DNA of 64,000 nucleotides from Trifolium pratense (taxonomy: Eukaryota > Streptophyta > Magnoliopsida > Fabales > Fabaceae). The notes under the pieces were generated by a model. The model made no database searches. It had not been told where the DNA came from and worked only from the letters and a program-made list of their open reading frames with translations. The stretch spans positions 36,418,635 to 36,482,634 of the forward strand of contig NC_060063.1 in the NCBI RefSeq assembly GCF_020283565.1, written 5' to 3'. Made by a program: the position numbers and the translations under genes. The number at the start of each line of letters is the position of its first letter. Position 1 is the stretch's first letter. Positions 44,946 to 57,420 of the stretch are shown here, one piece after another.

Positions 44946-45329
44946 TCTAATTACCGAAACATTATAATTTTATAAATAGTTTATGTGGGAAAAAAAAAAG
45001 CTCAAAATTTGATATTTAGGTCCAGATTTTTATTACTTTTATCTTAAAGTTTTGTTGTTTTATAATATTCATATTTTCATGTTAAAGAAATCTAATTTTA
45101 TATAAAAGAACTTTTCATAATGTTCAAAACATGCCAACAAAAAATTATTCCAAAATTTAAAAGTTTAGGGATAATTAGAAGAAAAAAAAGATTATTTTTT
45201 GGGAAATAAAGAGGGCGAAAGCCAAAAGAAACAACTATAAAGCAACAATACGAGGATGTAACATCCCAACTGAATCAGAAAAAAGTAAAGAATTTATATG
45301 AACTGGAGGTTGCTCGTAAACAATTAATT

Positions 45330-46830
45330 AAGAGCCATGACTGCAACCCAACGCTGGTAACTCATCAGCACAAGCGTTGGCTTTACGATACGTATGACAA
45401 ACCTTAACCTCCCAGTCCAATTCTAATAATTGGCGGATTCTTTTGAACCAAACGGATCCCTGCTACCCCAACCTCATTATTACTGCATAAATTCCTCACC
45501 ACCACCATAGAATCAACATGCGTCTCTACCTTGCTAAAACCGTACCTCCGAGCCAACTTCAAACTCTCCAAAAGACCCCATAACTCTGCAACATATGCAC
45601 TACAGTTACCCAAAAAGCTAGAAAAACCACATAACCACTCCCCTGCATCTTTTCAAATCAAATGCCAAACCCTGCTCGCAAGCCACATTGACACGCCCCA
45701 TCCGAGTTAATTTTAACCCAACCCGACAAAGGTGCATTCCAACCAACCATGATTTGTTGTTTAGCATGGACAACTTCATGATTGGCAGCCCTCACTGCCT
45801 TGTACAACATGGCAAAATTTGCAATATGTCGCCATGGATGTTGAGGTCTCTCAAAACCAACACAATGCTCTTCCTTATTGCTCCACATCCAAAGAGAGTG
45901 ACAAGCAGTAGAGCACAGCTCTGGCCACTTCCCAACCCCGCGGTTGCACTTTCCAAAAAATTCAAATTAAGATGCAGCCAACTGTCAAAATTAACAGTAA
46001 AAAATTGCACTCTAATATCCTCTTCAACCACCCGAACCTATACCATCATAGCCATAGAACAACCCCACAACACAAGCAAGGTAGTCTCAGGAGTGTCGCC
46101 GCAATGATGACAATTTGCATTACCAAAATGCATTTTATGTTTCCTATAATTTGTTAACAGTCTGTTGTGTTTAACTATCCACATAAAATGTCGAATTTTC
46201 TCCGGAACCTCCAAAGACCAAATTCTCTCCCAACCCTCATCCACAACCAAACTGTCAAAATCACATAGAAGCTTAGAAGTAGCTGACACTGTATAAGTAC
46301 CATAATATATAACAAGCTATTAGGAATAACAACATCTAACTCTGCAATTATCAAACCAGGTTCCAGCCAACTATTATTCCATGTGTGAATACTATTGCCA
46401 TGTCCCACCGACCAAAATTCAAAATTCTTCAACAGTGGCCAAAGCTTAACCGATTTTTTTTCCATAAACTAAGAATCATCAACCTTTACTTCAACACTGT
46501 CTAAACTAGAATTATTAGGCTTATATTTACCTAGCAAAATATCGCACCACAAGGCTTCTTTACCACACATGAGCTTCCAACCAATTTTCATGAGGCAAGC
46601 TTGATTCATTTCATTAAGTCTTCTAATACCAAGCCCTCCAACCTTCTTCGGACGAGCCACAACCTCCCGGTTGATAAGACGAATTTTCGAAATTTTCTTT
46701 TTTTGATCTTCATCACCCCAAATAAAAGCAGGTTGTAACTTTTGAATCTCATGCAAACACGCTTTCGGCATCATAGTGGTCATCATTGGATAAATAGGTT
46801 GTAACTTTTGAATCTCATGCAAACATTTAG
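45330..46830 (-). pseudogene. LINE ORF2 3' part (RT end, zf-RVT, RNase H)
   Basis: Minus-strand pieces in order: FIWGDEDQKKKISKIRLINRE, GGLGIRRLNEMNQACLMKIGWKL, ALWCDILLGKY (RT end). Then VPEKIRHFMWIVKHNRLLTNY and CHHCGDTPETTLLVLWGCS (zf-RVT). Last come WVKINSDGACQCGLRAGFG and SAYVAELWGLLESLKLARRYG (RNase H). At least four frame changes and stops occur. A 64-bp tandem duplication at its 5' side (46734-46826) repeats HEIQKLQP. It is distinct from the fragment at 44455, since both carry an RNase H. Confidence 0.82.
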
Positions 46831-48009
46831 ACCTTGGTCAGTTTTGTGCCATGCTCAAGGTTGCACCATTTATATCTCAAGAATTCCTCTATTTATAGAT
46901 GATAGACTCACAAGTGCACGGTTTTATCGTCATAATATAAAAAAGTATTGATCCACAAATTCTATTGAAGAAATAAGACAAAGGTGTCTACTATGTGTAC
47001 AGGTTTAGTTAAAGATTACAGAATATAAATTGGTCGATTTGGTTTGTTTCTGCCGTGACTTTCATCAAAACACACTACGCCTATTCCAAAGGGATATGCA
47101 CTCACATAACAGCCATGTATGCAGGCCACACCACACCATCACAATCCACACAGTAAAAAGTCTCAGCTGTACAATAAAAGATTATAGCCATTCCCATTGA
47201 CTAATATACAGTTCGCTTCTAAATCATATGTTGAGCTCTTCCACCTTTTAGTGGCTCAAGAGACAAAACAACAACAATGCTCAATCTCATTGTATATATC
47301 AGTAACAGAAACAACACAGAATCTTTAGAAGAATACCAGTTCCCTTAAAACAACGTGTAGAGAACCAAAGGAAAGTACTCGGAAGAATTACTTACCAACC
47401 TAAAGCAGAAGTCTTTGACAGGATAGCGTGTGAAGCTTATATACATTTATGTGCTTATTTGGTATCATGGTATTTAGTAAGATCATAGTGAGTCGCCGTG
47501 ATTTTGCAAAGTGCTTCAACAAAATCACAGTGCCACCATGATTTTTGTCCAATCCACCGTGATATCAAACATGCCCTATACTAATAGTTGGAATAGCAAA
47601 ATAAAACACACACAGAAAAAGATAAGTTCAACAAATCAAATAACTAAGCAGAGAAAATTTAAATAATTTAAATCTTATTTGCCATACATCAAATAAAACA
47701 TATAAATTATTATTCTCCCATATCCTTTTCAATTTAAAGCACTTCTCAAAATCTTATCTGCATAATTAGAAAAGTGAGTTTATTTCATCCCAAAGTCTAA
47801 TATAAATCAACGCAGCAGTCCATATTTTCTTCATCGAACAAGGCAAAGGGTAAAACTGAATCAGGAAGTAAAGTTATTGATCCCTGATGATTATTTTCTT
47901 AGATGCACTTATCTGAACACAAAAATTACAACAAGAAATGGTTCCATAGAAAGCAGCTGAATCAGTCACTCAATACATTTCCCAGCTGAACATCTAAGAA
48001 ATCAAATTC
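46831..48009. other. Intergenic, partly homologous to the spacer at 3.98-4.13 kb
   Basis: About 47150-47290 matches 3980-4125 ('cagctgtacaataaaagattat', 'ctaatatacagttc', 'tatgttgagctctt', 'gtggctcaagag'), the shared spacer of the duplicated gene pair. 47452-47581 looks like a short MITE: 'gcttatttggtatcatggt' at the left faces the complement of 'gcatgtttgatatcacggt' at the right. No gene is seen. Confidence 0.6.
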
Positions 48010-48017
48010 CTCAAAAG

Positions 48018-48150
48018 TAGGCATGGCAACAGAACCCACCCCAAGTTTATGCCCCCGTTAGGGATCGGGGTGGGTATGGAGATACCGGAAGCCCATCGGG
48101 TTCTGACATGGGGAAGGCAAAACCCCGTCCCTACTCTGTTGCCATGCCTA
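48018..48150. mobile_element. 133-bp hAT-type MITE with perfect ends
   Basis: TAGGCATGGCAACAGA at the left is exactly complemented by TCTGTTGCCATGCCTA at the right. The flanks CTCAAAAG (48010-48017) and CTCAAAGG (48151-48158) form an 8-bp target duplication with one mismatch. The interior has GGGATCGGGGTGGG and its near complement. It belongs to the same class as the 33049-34346 element. Confidence 0.85.
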
Positions 48151-48473
48151 CTCAAAGGTCAAACGAGCTTTGATATCTTCGCCAATTCTTTTTTATATAT
48201 AAGCACAATACTCAAAACACGTTGAAAATATTGCAAGTCACAAGCCAAATAATTTTAAATCCCTTCAAAATATACCTAATAACTAAAGATCCACCCTAGT
48301 GCATACTCAAAATACAAGGATGAAGAATGGTAATTAGCATTTCTAGCATAGGAAGCAACAACAACATGAACATTCAACTAGGTTACAAATAAGGACGTTG
48401 AATTACACGAAATTTGGGCTTACAATTTCGGCATTCAATGGCTTTCAGATGCTACACCATCCTCCCTGATTTA

Positions 48474-49508
48474 TCAAACATTCATTTTTTCCTGGTATAG
48501 CTTTAACAAATTCTGTCTTTCCTCCTTAAAACAGTGCAGATACTTTTCAAGAAATACCTTTTTGTTAACACCAAATGGGGTAGACAGTTCAACATTCTTT
48601 TCTATCAAACCTTTAGAGAACAAATACGAGACAACACTAGCCCTTGGAATGATCCTATTCTCCAAACTATACAAAAAGACCTCCGGCCTTTTCACAAGTG
48701 CCGAAGAGTTCCAATCCAACTCATTCACCCAAAATCTCATCACCTTATCAATTTTCTCCACAGATGATAGCATACACAAGGGCCGCTTCCTAAACGCTTC
48801 AAGAACCATTTCTTCCGACCAACCCCATCTCTTAAAAACAACAACTTTCGCATCCCACCAAGATTTCGACATGGCCCCTTTGGCTACCAATGCCATAACA
48901 AAATTTACATTAGAAGGATCATTAAATCCCATTTCCTTAACCACATTCAAAGCATCCCTCATATAATTATACAATAACATAGACGGTCTTTTAAGCAACA
49001 AATATCTGATATTCGAATCAGTGACCCCTTCATCAAGCAACAAATTAACATTCTTAATAATAGAATAATGACCAAAGAAAAATTTACATAGAAGTATACG
49101 TTCAATAACTTTCTCATTAGAAGGAAGGAACCTTCTTACCAATTCAAATGTGGGAATTATATTGTTCTCAAGACTTGAATAAAGAATTCTAGGGCTTCTA
49201 CAAACAATCTCCACAATCTCTGAATTTGAAGCACCTTTTGAGATTAAAAATTCAAACTTTCGCAAAATCCTTTTGTTGGGGTCACAATTAACAACATTGG
49301 GTGCTTGTCTAATGAGTTTGTTTATCTGGGTATCAGAAAAACCGTAGTTTTTGAAGATATCGATTACTGAATTGGGCTTTTGGGAAGTGTCGATTTGAAC
49401 GAGTTTTGAAGCTTTGAATTGGGTTTTTTGTGAATTGATTGAGGAATTGTGGTTCAAAGAGAGGATTGATAGAGAAGAATTGAATTGGGTTTTGAATTGA
49501 TGGAGGGT
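48474..49508 (-). CDS. mTERF-family ORF without an ATG (second copy)
   Basis: The frame is open from the stop at 49509-49511 down to 48474, about 345 codons. No ATG occurs before MRDALNVV, deep in the domain, so the start is missing or lies in an upstream exon. Hallmarks are clear: KPNSVIDIFKNYGFSD, FEFLISKGASNSEIV, RSPRILYSSLENNIIPTFELV, WGWSEEMVLEAFRKRP, VMRFWVNELDW, IIPRASVVSYLFSKGL, CFKEERQNLLKLYQEK. The C-terminal part is intact and ends at the same place as the protein at 4774-5928. The usual transit peptide and first SYLIN-like helix are not encoded. It may be a 5'-damaged pseudogene, or use an exon not recognised here. Confidence 0.75.
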   Translation of the reverse strand, partial: TLHQFKTQFNSSLSILSLNHNSSINSQKTQFKASKLVQIDTSQKPNSVIDIFKNYGFSDTQINKLIRQAPNVVNCDPNKRILRKFEFLISKGASNSEIVEIVCRSPRILYSSLENNIIPTFELVRRFLPSNEKVIERILLCKFFFGHYSIIKNVNLLLDEGVTDSNIRYLLLKRPSMLLYNYMRDALNVVKEMGFNDPSNVNFVMALVAKGAMSKSWWDAKVVVFKRWGWSEEMVLEAFRKRPLCMLSSVEKIDKVMRFWVNELDWNSSALVKRPEVFLYSLENRIIPRASVVSYLFSKGLIEKNVELSTPFGVNKKVFLEKYLHCFKEERQNLLKLYQEKMNV

Positions 49509-49720
49509 TTATAGTCGATTTTTGGAATTGTGGCCGATTTTAGGTTTTTCTGTCGATTTTTTGAGTTTTCGGCCGATTTTAGGATTTATAGTCGATTTTT
49601 GGGCTTTTGGCCGATTTTAGGTATTTTTTGCCGATTTTTTTTATTTTCGGCCAATTTAGCATTTAGCGTCAATTTTAGGTTTTTTGGTTAATTTTAGGTT
49701 TTACGATCAATTAGTAATTT
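49509..49720. repeat. Degenerate minisatellite at the 5' edge of the mTERF ORF
   Basis: About ten irregular units of roughly 20-22 bp containing '(g/c)(g/t)cgattttaggtttt' or 'gtcgatttttggg'. It replaces the place where the N-terminal coding part of an mTERF gene should be. The next 270 bp (minus strand, 49990-49729) holds an 85-codon frame of unknown meaning, Ser/Leu-rich, possibly a former leader exon. Confidence 0.75.
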
Positions 49721-52138
49721 TTAAAAGTTTACAAAGAAGAAAAAATTTCAAATTCTTTAATTTTAGGTGTCAAACACACTCTTAGGGTTTTGAAGGGTAT
49801 TGTTGTGATTTGATTTAGGTTGAAAAAGAGGGGTTTGGAGGGTACGGTTTTCAGCATTGTAGAATTCCATGAATTGTTGTGTGTTAGATACATATCAGAA
49901 GAAGAGGAGGATGAGTGTAAGTGAAACATCTTCAAAGAAGAGGAATAGTGCAAGTGAACATATTCAAAAATAAATCTTAAATGCATTTCTTTTTTTCTTT
50001 TTTTTGACTAAGCATTTCATTTTTTGTTTTTTACTAGTTTGTGATTTTTTATCTCGATATTCAAAATTTACATCTTCCGAAAACTTAAGTCAATTGATAA
50101 ACACATCACATTATATATAATGATCGTAGTTTGAATCTCAATTACGACTCATGATATCCTTCTTAACAATTTCATAAACAACTTTTTTAGTTGAGATATG
50201 ATTTATTTATGTTCATAAGATTTTCTCCTTCAAAATTATATATAATAAATTTGATTAGAAATTCAAAATACAATGAAAAATTCGAAGGTTTTTAGAAAGT
50301 GAAAAAATGGAAGTCTAGATTTTCATATATTCAATCCCAAAATTGAATCCTAAATCTCATTTGTGGTGTGTTTGATGAATGTTTTTGCATTTTGAGAAAT
50401 TTGATTTAGGACATTTTGCGTTTCATAAAGCTTGTGTTTGGTGGTCATGTTTGTCTTCATCAACTATGTTTGTGTTCTATGTTGATAGTTGTTGCGGAAA
50501 AACATGTGTAAGTATACAAGTGATAAATAAGATATGTGTACCCATGAGAATCGTTTAAGGGAACTATTTCATTCAATACATAAAATAACTTTTCAGTATA
50601 CGAGCAAAAAGATAACTAAAAAAACATTTTAGTGCTTCAAAAAGTTAAAATAAAATTAATTGAAAAGGTTGGATCAAAGTTGGAAGCGTGTAGAAATAGT
50701 GATTCATTAAACTACAATATAAGGTCTATGATCGACGTGTGGTTTTCTGCCATCTATGAGCTAAGAGTATCTTTAATTGGAGTAATTAAAGTCGGTAAAT
50801 TAAGTTATTTTTTGTGGGGTTAAATTGTGGTAGGATTTATGTGAAGAAGATTTCTTTATTAAACTTGGCTGGGTTTTGATGATAACAAACTCACATCATA
50901 AAAGAAAAAAGCTTATGGAGGCTCAACATGAAGACCAAGTATTAGACTTAGTATTTAAGTTATTTGTAAGTATAGTTCTTATCTTTGATTTATTACTTTT
51001 AATAAATATATAATTTAGAATGCTCAGAAATTATTTTAAAATTAATTACGCATAAATTTTTAAGTTAAATATAAAAGTTCATATGAAGCAAGCTTTTAAA
51101 ATTATAAAAAGCTGAGTTTGGAAAATAGGTGTCAGTACCTTTTAAATCTGTCCGGTCGTTAACCGAGTTAAAAAGATCTGTTGCTTTTGTAATCCCAAAC
51201 TGTGCAACGATTGAATTTTGAAAACAGAACTTTTTAAATCGCCTGTCCTTAACAACCGATTTAATATATCCTGGACAGAATACAGCTTTTGTGAACCATT
51301 GTGATTTTTAAACATAACTTTTTATTATAAGATATTTTTGAAGAGTTGTCTTGCTTTATGGATATTTTCTAAAGTCTTTATAAATATATTTGTGATCATT
51401 ACAATCGTGGATAACAACTTTCACATTCACAATATTTCTAAGTTATTAATATCACTTTTTCTCATAAACCTTCAAACATATATCTTGTGAAACTTTGTCT
51501 ATATTTTCATATCCATAAAAGTTTATGAGCACTAAGATATATACATTATTAAAGTGATATTGATTTGATAACAACCATACATAGTTTTCTTCATTGTAAC
51601 TTTGTATTGTTTCTTGTTTTCCAAGTTTGTGGAAACAAGTGTGTTTGAGAGAAAGTGAGGTGCTTTCTCCTTGTGTTGTATGAGAATTTCACCATAGGGT
51701 TTGGTGAAGATTCTTGTGGTTAAAGATAGTGGGGTGCTATCTTGTGTATGTTAGAAAGATTGTTAGGGGGTCTTGGGGTAAGATTGCTTGTAACAAAGAT
51801 TCTAACATAGTGAATTCCTTCGCGGGGTGTGAAGGGAGTAGACGTACCAATAGGGGAACCACTATAATTCTCTTGTGTCGATTTTCTCTTTCCCTTCTCT
51901 CTTTTATTTTTCAGCATATTGTTATTACCTTCATAACTTTCAAGAAAAATAAAAGGAATCCAAAACATCTCTAAAATAACCAAAAAGTCTTAAAACCTAA
52001 TTCACCCACCCTATTAGGTTGCACTCTTAAATTTACAATTTAAACAATTTATAGCTAATTTGAGTAGTTTTAAATTTAAGGGTAGGTGTTTATAAAGAAC
52101 TCAAATTTGACCCACATGTTTAAAATAATAATTTTTTT
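49721..52138. other. Long gene-free stretch with an LTR-like part
   Basis: 49987-51100 is AT-rich with no recognisable gene. About 51600-52025 reads like the end of an LTR plus leader ('tagggtttggtgaagattctt', 'ggggtaagattgcttgtaac', 'ttcacccaccctattaggttgc'), phrases common next to LTR retrotransposon gag starts. No gag follows and no second copy is seen, so it is called only as a relic. Confidence 0.35.
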
Positions 52139-52543
52139 GGCTTAATTAGTCTTTTGATCCTTAAAGATATTTTAGGTTTCACAATAATCCCTTAAAGAAA
52201 AAAATGTCAGGATTGGTCCCTTAAAGACACATCCGTTTCTCAATTGGTCTTTTCCGTCAATTTTTTACAAAAAACGTTAGTTTTAGTAGACTGAATTGTA
52301 AATTTCATTAAATGTAAGTGGTCCACCAAAAACCTTATTAATTTTTAAAATTTTAACCATTGGAATTTTTTATTATATTTGGAGTTAAAATTTAACGGAA
52401 AGGACCAATATGGCAAAAATATACGTCTTTAAGGGACCAATCCGGGCCTTTTTTTCTTTAAGGGACCAATCCAGAACTTTTTTCTTTAAGGGACCATTGT
52501 AAAACCTAAAATGTGTTTAAGGGACCAATAGACTAATTAAGCC
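52139..52543. mobile_element. MITE with GGCTTAATTAGTC ends
   Basis: Left GGCTTAATTAGTCTTTTGAT and right (complement) GGCTTAATTAGTCTATTGGT are inverted repeats continuing for about 65 bp with 'ccttaaagatattttagg' type phrases. The flanks 'taattttttt' and 'taatttttt' fit a 9-10-bp Mutator-like target duplication, though poly(T) weakens this. 52544-53036 holds nothing I recognise. Confidence 0.7.
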
Positions 52544-54121
52544 TAATTTTTTAGCCTTTGAAATTTGTAGTTGCGATTCCTTATGAAGTTGCCGTGAACT
52601 AGTTTTAATTCACACACTTGTCAAGTCATATATATACTAAACGCAGGTTCTCTATAGTTTACACATCAAATAGAGTTGAGAAATGTAAACGGTAAACCTA
52701 ATGAACACAACAAGTAAAGGCTAATCTTTCAATAGCCACTAATCAACCGAGTTGTGCCACCGATAGCCAGAATCGCAAGTAGGAAATGGATTTTGTGGTG
52801 AGGATATGGTAATAGAGGCACAACCAACTTCAATCAATGCAAGGTTCGAGAATGAATGCTAAACTAGGATTCGATGACTCCATAAATAGGCAGCTTCTTT
52901 GATCTTAAGCCATCTTAAGCCAATCCTAATTGGACAATGATAGTCAAATAAAATAAGACATATTCCTTTTGATTTGTACTAGGACAATCCACTATAAGTA
53001 CGGGGCGTCGTCGATTGTCCATGACAGAAATCATTTGTTCTTATTAGGATGGCAGAAAAACTCAAACTCGAGAAACCCACCCGAACCCACACCAAAGTCA
53101 ACGGGCAAAATCCGATCACTACTAGAAAAACTAACTTCAGAGAGGGACGAAATCCGTCACTAATGTGCCAAATTTCCGTCGCAAACACATTTAGTGACGG
53201 ATTTAGCGACAAATCAAAATCCGTAAACATTTTCAACGTCGCAAACGCTTAGTGAGGGAATTTTTAATCCATCACAATTTGCGACGGAAAAATTTGTCAC
53301 AACCGATATAGATCCGTCACAAATAACTGACTACTATTTCCGTCGCTAGATGGTGACGGGTTTTAGTTCCCTCACTAATCTATGACGGATTTCAAATTCC
53401 CACACAAATATTTGTGACAGACATGAGGTTCCCTCACTAACATTTGTGACGGATTTCAAATTCCCTCACTAATTCTAATTTCCTCAATTTTAATTTTAAA
53501 ATGGTTTCATATAAATCATTTTCTAAACCATTTTATGCGAAGCATTTTTTTAATTGAATCCATAAGTATTGATGCATTAAAATCAGCAAAAATTATAACA
53601 AACTATACAAAAAAGTGTAAATAAATCATGAATGTAACTAGCAATTAAAGAACATTGAAATATACTAAACAAAGAATGAAAGATCAAAATAATCTACTAA
53701 TAGATATAGACACAATCAAGCCTACATCATAATAGAATTACAAACAAATTACTAATAGATCCATATCATTCCCTTGGCTCCGACAAGATCCACAACAATT
53801 GGTTCCTTCTTTCACTACTATCTTCCCTGAAAATAGCCAGCATCCATCCATAAATTAAATCCAAAAAGTATTGACTATTTGTAATAATTATATGCATGGA
53901 AACAAAAATCAATCTATGTTCCTCAATTCATTACTGAAAACTTGACACTAAGCTTTTCTAAGTTCAAAACCCTACTTGAGCCTCAAATGAAGCCTAATTT
54001 AAATACATTTAAACACATTTATGTGAATCATGGAGAAACAGATACTCCATATCCTATATATGTCAGAACTACTTATGGCTAAATAATAGTCACTAAATAT
54101 TTGTAACATCATATATTAAGT

Positions 54122-54140
54122 GGGGGGGGGGGGGGGGGGG
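54122..54140. repeat. Poly(G) tract of 19
   Basis: Nineteen consecutive G on the plus strand in an AT-rich setting. Long G runs are rare in plant DNA and could form a quadruplex. The length may also be an assembly approximation. Confidence 0.9.
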
Positions 54141-56359
54141 ATATGTAGATAAGACTACTTACGATTTTAAGTGATTGAGTGAACTTTCTCTATCCTCTCC
54201 CTGTTTTATTGGAAACTTTATTCGGGGGTAGCAACTTAGTTCTCGACAGTATTGATATGTCCTGCAACAAACATGAAAGCTGAAGAAAAGTTATTATTAT
54301 ATAGTTAAGCTCATACAATTCAGAACATAATAAGTTAGAGCCTAAATGTCAATAATAAATTATACCCTTGAAGATATTGGAGATTTGAACATAATGATCT
54401 TGTGTAGCCTTACAAGCACTGAATTTATGCTTCGAAACTTGATACCAAACTGAAAGTATCATATTTATCCAAAACAAACAGTTGCAAGTATATGTCTTTG
54501 TATCAACCTATACGCTCTGCAAAAATTAAACATAAAAAAGGTTGGAATTGTATGAAGAAAATAAACTACATTTATGAATATAAATGAGAGTAATTTAAAT
54601 AGTCTGAGGACTATATAGTATGGTCCTTCATTCCATTACCAATCTTTATTATTGCTGAAATACTGTATGAATAAAGAAAATGAAGGAAAAGAATAAGAGT
54701 AAGATGAAACCACTTCCAGTAGCTACAATATTTTACATCTATTGTGGTGGTGAGACAAACTCACTGGTAGTCATAGATAACATAACATATCAAATTTTAC
54801 ATTATATAGACATTATTATCAAACCTAACTTTTATAAGTTATTGGACATAAGAGGAGTATTTGAGTTTATACCTTAGACTAGATGGATATCAATAACTTG
54901 AACCTTTGTGTGGATTTTCTATGTTTGAGAATGAAGAGAGTGAGAGATGTGCCAAACCTCAGTTTAATCCTGTAGCACACAAACGCTGCACAACATTAAC
55001 ACATCAGTTTAGTATATTTTGCAACCAAACTAAAAGAATAGGAGAAGACAAGAAACAAGGGGAATCAAAAGTCATTGAATAAATAGGAGAAGAAACGAGA
55101 AAAGAACATAAGTAACTAGTTGCCGAAGCACTTACCGCTGCCTACACATCCCAATGAAACTACATAAGTAACTAACGCAACTCAGACAAATAAGAGACAA
55201 ACCATGCCACCATACACAAATGAATAATTCTAGTAAGTCTTAGCTTATAGATCAGTAGGATCAGTTTACTACTTTAAGTATTTTGTATATTTTCAATTAA
55301 TAGTCAATTACTAGCTCTTCTAATTCTATCCACATCAAGCTTATGAACAATGAAATATTCATCTTTTTCATTGTCATTTATCTTATTCATATTTTTCTTA
55401 GGTTATGAAAATCAATGTAATTGACTAATAAATCAAAGTGAAATTAATACCTATCAAAAAATTCTAGAGCAGACAATGCAGCACTGTGAGGCAACTACAA
55501 TGATTATATCTTGAGGAAATCTTTGTAGTGATCGTGACATCTTACGACAAACTTGCATGTTTGGCAATTATGTAGGAATATCGAGAAGTAGAAACCTGCC
55601 AATAAGTAAAGTAAGCATCTCAATATTCATTTAATATACAATTTGGCATCCCTTCATAAGGTAAGGCATGTTCTGTCAAAGTAACACAGTTTGTCAGTTA
55701 TAGCCAAATCAACATGTCAGTTCTCTCAATGAGCTCAACTTTAATAGTTTGCACTTTGCAGTCACCTTACAACAGATAAAAACACACATATACAAGTATT
55801 AAACATCTGTTTTTTGCATTTAAACCATACCTTCTCCATAAATTTAAAAACCAGGTCTCACTAATTTTCATAGTTCATTCTTGAAACTAGTCTTAGATTA
55901 ACCAAATCACATCACAGATCACCTAATCCTAAACATAACAAAGGCCTACTTCTATAAACTACAACTTCCTAATCTCTGTTCAGAAACTATCACCAAAGCA
56001 TGTAATATAACAAGAGGTCACAAAAGCATAACAGACATAGACATCATAATTTAAAAAATTCATAATATGCATCCATGTGCAATTCATCATTTGAATCAAA
56101 AATTCAAAATTATTTAGGCTATATTTCAAGTCAAAACAGTTCAACCAGAACACTTAACCCTAATTTCTTAATTAACCTTTACTAATATTAGAAACCACAT
56201 TTGCAAAAATCACTTAATCAAACACCAATCACAGAAAAATGTCAGCAACTAAAATCATCACCACGCAATTAGACAACAGAATGAAAATCGAAAATGAACA
56301 CAAATCCTATATCAGACTTCATGATTTTCAACACAGAAAAATCTTAGCAACGATTTAAT

Positions 56360-57060
56360 TAGGGGTGATCGTATCCGAACCAATCCAAAAGTAAAACCGC
56401 AAATCGAACCAAACCAAACCGAAAACCGCAAAAACCGCATTTGGTTTGGATGTATTTGGATGGCTTTCTTACTGAACCGCAAACCGCAAAACCGCAAACC
56501 GCAAAAACCGCAAAAACCGCGGATAACCGCAAAAACCGCATTAAGTTACTATTATATATTTATATTCCAATATCGTAAAAGAAAATATATTTATATTCCA
56601 ATATACATGCCCAATTACCAAGTCAGTCGACCAAATTAATCGAACTTCAAGTTGTTTTTATTTTTTGTACTGAAATTTTATTTTGGTGTTGTAATGTTAT
56701 TTTAAATAAACAAATTTTATCGGTACCGTGATGTTATTTTGAAAATTCAATTTTTTTATATATTTAAAATTGTAAGTTACTATAATGTTATTTTGGATAA
56801 ATAATTTTTGTTGGTACTACAATGTTATTTTGAAACTTCAATTTTTTATTTTTTTTTTATGCTTAAAATTGTTCGGTACAATCGTTATGTTTTAAACCGC
56901 ACCAACCGAACCGATCCAAACCGCATTGGTTTGGTTTGGTTTGGTTTGGATGACTTTTTAAAAATCAACCGAACCAAACCGAACCGCATGCATTTTTATC
57001 TCGCGGTTAGGATGACTTTTATGCTCAAAACCGAACCAAACCGCACCGCGATCACCCCTA
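56360..57060. mobile_element. 701-bp hAT-type MITE nested in the CACTA element
   Basis: TAGGGGTGATCG at the left is exactly complemented by CGATCACCCCTA at the right. A perfect 8-bp target duplication, GATTTAAT, flanks it (56352-56359 and 57061-57068). The arms are packed with 'aaccgcaaa' and 'ggtttggtttgg' repeats that pair with each other. Third level of nesting here. Confidence 0.88.
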
Positions 57061-57085
57061 GATTTAATCTCAGGGAAGTACAAAA

Positions 57086-57125
57086 TGGAGAGAGAGAGAG
57101 AGAGAGGGAGAGAGAGAGAGAGAGA
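57086..57125. repeat. (GA)n microsatellite
   Basis: About 20 GA units with one GG interruption, immediately downstream (minus-strand sense) of an exon-like segment. Confidence 0.9.
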
Positions 57126-57129
57126 TTTT

Positions 57130-57420
57130 CACTTACAGTGATGAAATCTTCAGCGTCATTCAGTTCCAAAGAACCGAAGAAGAAGAGAACAAAGTGGAAA
57201 CGAAAATTGTGTGGTGATTCATCGTAATTCACTCCGGTGTAAACTCAACATGCTCCGATTTCTATCCAGCGTAATTTAGCTCCAATTTTTCTCCTGCGTG
57301 ATTTTGCTCTGATTCAACGATTTTGGGATTTTACTGAAAATAACATTAATCTGAGATAAACAACGCTCATAATCGGAAAGTTCGATGAACCTTCGTCGTG
57401 CTTACACTGTATCGCAACAC
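57130..57420 (-). other. Exon-like segment inside the CACTA element
   Basis: On the minus strand this GC-richer part ends with a good donor, 'atcact|gtaagtg' (about 57135), after a leader-like sequence. Its ATG-started frames are short (about 20 to 78 codons), with no family recognised. It may be a captured host leader or the element's own first exon. Confidence 0.35.

Noticed and set aside
48562..48966. 134-codon plus-strand ORF
   Set aside because: Antisense shadow of the mTERF frame.
56808..57232. ORFs of 139 and 78 codons
   Set aside because: They mostly cross the MITE arm and the (GA)n run. Only the exon-like part at 57130-57420 is noted.
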